Of a DNA stretch of 64,000 bases, positions 63,420 to 64,000 are shown piece after piece. Below the pieces are notes generated by a model. That model had not been told where the DNA came from. It did no database searches and saw nothing but the letters and a program-made list of their open reading frames with translations. The position numbers and the translations under genes were made by a program. Source of the DNA: Pseudomonas frederiksbergensis (GTDB lineage Bacteria; Pseudomonadota; Gammaproteobacteria; Pseudomonadales; Pseudomonadaceae); the NCBI RefSeq assembly GCF_001952935.1, contig NZ_CP018319.1, forward strand, positions 2,448,501-2,512,500, written 5' to 3'. Within the stretch, counting starts at the first letter, position 1. Each line of letters begins with the position of its first letter.

Positions 63420-63956
63420 ATGCGCCGTCTTCTGCTGACTTTTCTTTTACTGGGCTCGGGCCTCGCCCATGCTGGCGAACTGCCGGAAACCGACTGGCTC
63501 GAACTGATGCCCAAGTCGGACCAGAAAGCCCTCGAGGCCATGCCCGAAATCGATCACAACTCCCCCGAAGCCAATGGCACTTTTACCGAAAAGGGTGGCA
63601 TGAAGCAGAGCAAAGGCCTGCCGGCGGTGATGTATTCGAGCAAAACCGTGGCGTCGATGAACGACAAGAATATCCGCATCGGAGGTTATCCGGTGCCGCT
63701 GGAGTCCGACGCCCAGGGCCGCAGCACACTGTTCTTCCTCGTGCCGTATCCGGGCGCCTGCATCCACGTGCCGCCACCACCCCCAAATCAATTGGTGTTG
63801 GTGCGTTATCCCAAAGGTTTGAAGCTGAATGACATCTACACGCCGCTGTGGGTGACCGGCACGCTGAAGGTCGAGAAGGTCAACAACGACCTGGCTGATG
63901 CAGCGTATGCGCTGGATGCGGCGAAGGTGAGAGTGGTCAAAGAATCGGATCTGTAA
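63420..63956 (+). CDS. DUF3299 domain exported protein
   Basis: This 178-residue protein has a signal peptide (MRRLLLTFLLLGSGLAHA). The mature part contains LPAVMYSSKTVASMNDKNIRIGGYPVPLE and FFLVPYPGACIHVPPPPPNQ, the DUF3299 core with its conserved Cys-Ile-His. I chose ATG 63420, since the upstream ATG at 63378 overlaps a promoter-like hexamer. Function unknown; homologues often lie near metal or ABC export genes. Confidence 0.85.
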   Translation: MRRLLLTFLLLGSGLAHAGELPETDWLELMPKSDQKALEAMPEIDHNSPEANGTFTEKGGMKQSKGLPAVMYSSKTVASMNDKNIRIGGYPVPLESDAQGRSTLFFLVPYPGACIHVPPPPPNQLVLVRYPKGLKLNDIYTPLWVTGTLKVEKVNNDLADAAYALDAAKVRVVKESDL

Positions 63957-63982
63957 CGCCAGTAGCTCTGACACCAATCAAA

Positions 63983-64000
63983 TGTGGGAGCGGGCTTGCT
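63983..64000. repeat. left end of a REP element cut by the window edge
   Basis: TGTGGGAGCGGGCTTGCT matches the left arm of the elements at 55314 and 58320. The rest lies outside the window. Confidence 0.8.

Overview
This window is chromosomal DNA from a fluorescent Pseudomonas, most likely of the P. fluorescens group. It is GC-rich and gene-dense and carries many copies of the GTGGGAGCG...CTCGCGA REP palindromes typical of that group. Gene content and local order match regions that lie near the replication origin in P. aeruginosa (uvrD, GGDEF-EAL, RpiR, pycR-pycA-pycB; purE-purK; aspA; the Zur-regulated folE2/gamma-CA/pyrC2/zigA cluster). Two ParB parS-like 16-mers and a cluster of DnaA-box-like 9-mers agree with an origin-proximal position. 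I saw no rRNA, tRNA, CRISPR array, insertion sequence or prophage.

Layout. 0-2.1 kb: an Lrp-type regulator and a stand-alone dihydrolipoyl dehydrogenase. 2.2-8.3 kb: a tight four-gene operon of three SPFH (HflK/HflC-like) membrane proteins, one with an extremely His-rich tail, and a P1B-type metal ATPase resembling HmtA; a Zur-box-like palindrome lies just upstream. 8.5-11.8 kb: membrane lipid genes (cyclopropane synthase, cardiolipin synthase) and a DUF3617 protein. 11.8-20 kb: a zinc-starvation island. On the minus strand run folE2, an ABC zinc-type transporter (ATPase, permease, binding protein), a gamma-carbonic anhydrase homologue, a dihydroorotase paralogue and a ThrRS-like protein that lacks its catalytic domain. 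Divergently on the plus strand run zigA (COG0523) and a DUF1826 gene. Two Zur boxes lie in the divergent region. 20-26.9 kb: a second COG0523 GTPase, pdxY, an acyl-CoA thioesterase, a Kef-type antiporter, a SMI1/KNR4 protein and a Tim44-like protein.

27-38 kb: uvrD, a membrane GGDEF-EAL protein, an RpiR regulator and the pyruvate carboxylase module (pycR divergent from pycA-pycB). 38-43.4 kb: an autotransporter, a two-gene amino-acid ABC transporter without its ATPase, and a homocysteine S-methyltransferase. 43.5-47 kb: two GNATs and a PaiB-like protein divergent from a MocR regulator whose linker DNA holds an array of DnaA-box-like 9-mers. 47-51.7 kb: a 1541-residue dermonecrotic-toxin-like (DUF6543-type) protein. 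51.8-55.3 kb: a polyamine-type binding protein, an acetylpolyamine amidohydrolase and an AraC regulator. 55.4-61 kb: an asparagine/aspartate module (ansA, an AGCS symporter, aspA and a divergent LysR). 61-64 kb: purE-purK behind a leader with an intrinsic terminator, then two small envelope proteins.

The two metal regions appear to work together. When zinc is scarce, Zur would release an uptake ATPase/SPFH complex, an ABC importer, a GTPase metal chaperone and substitutes for zinc enzymes. The most unusual items are the catalytic-domain-less ThrRS, the SPFH-HmtA operon, the DnaA-box array that is not explained by its protein sequence, and the paired parS-like sites.
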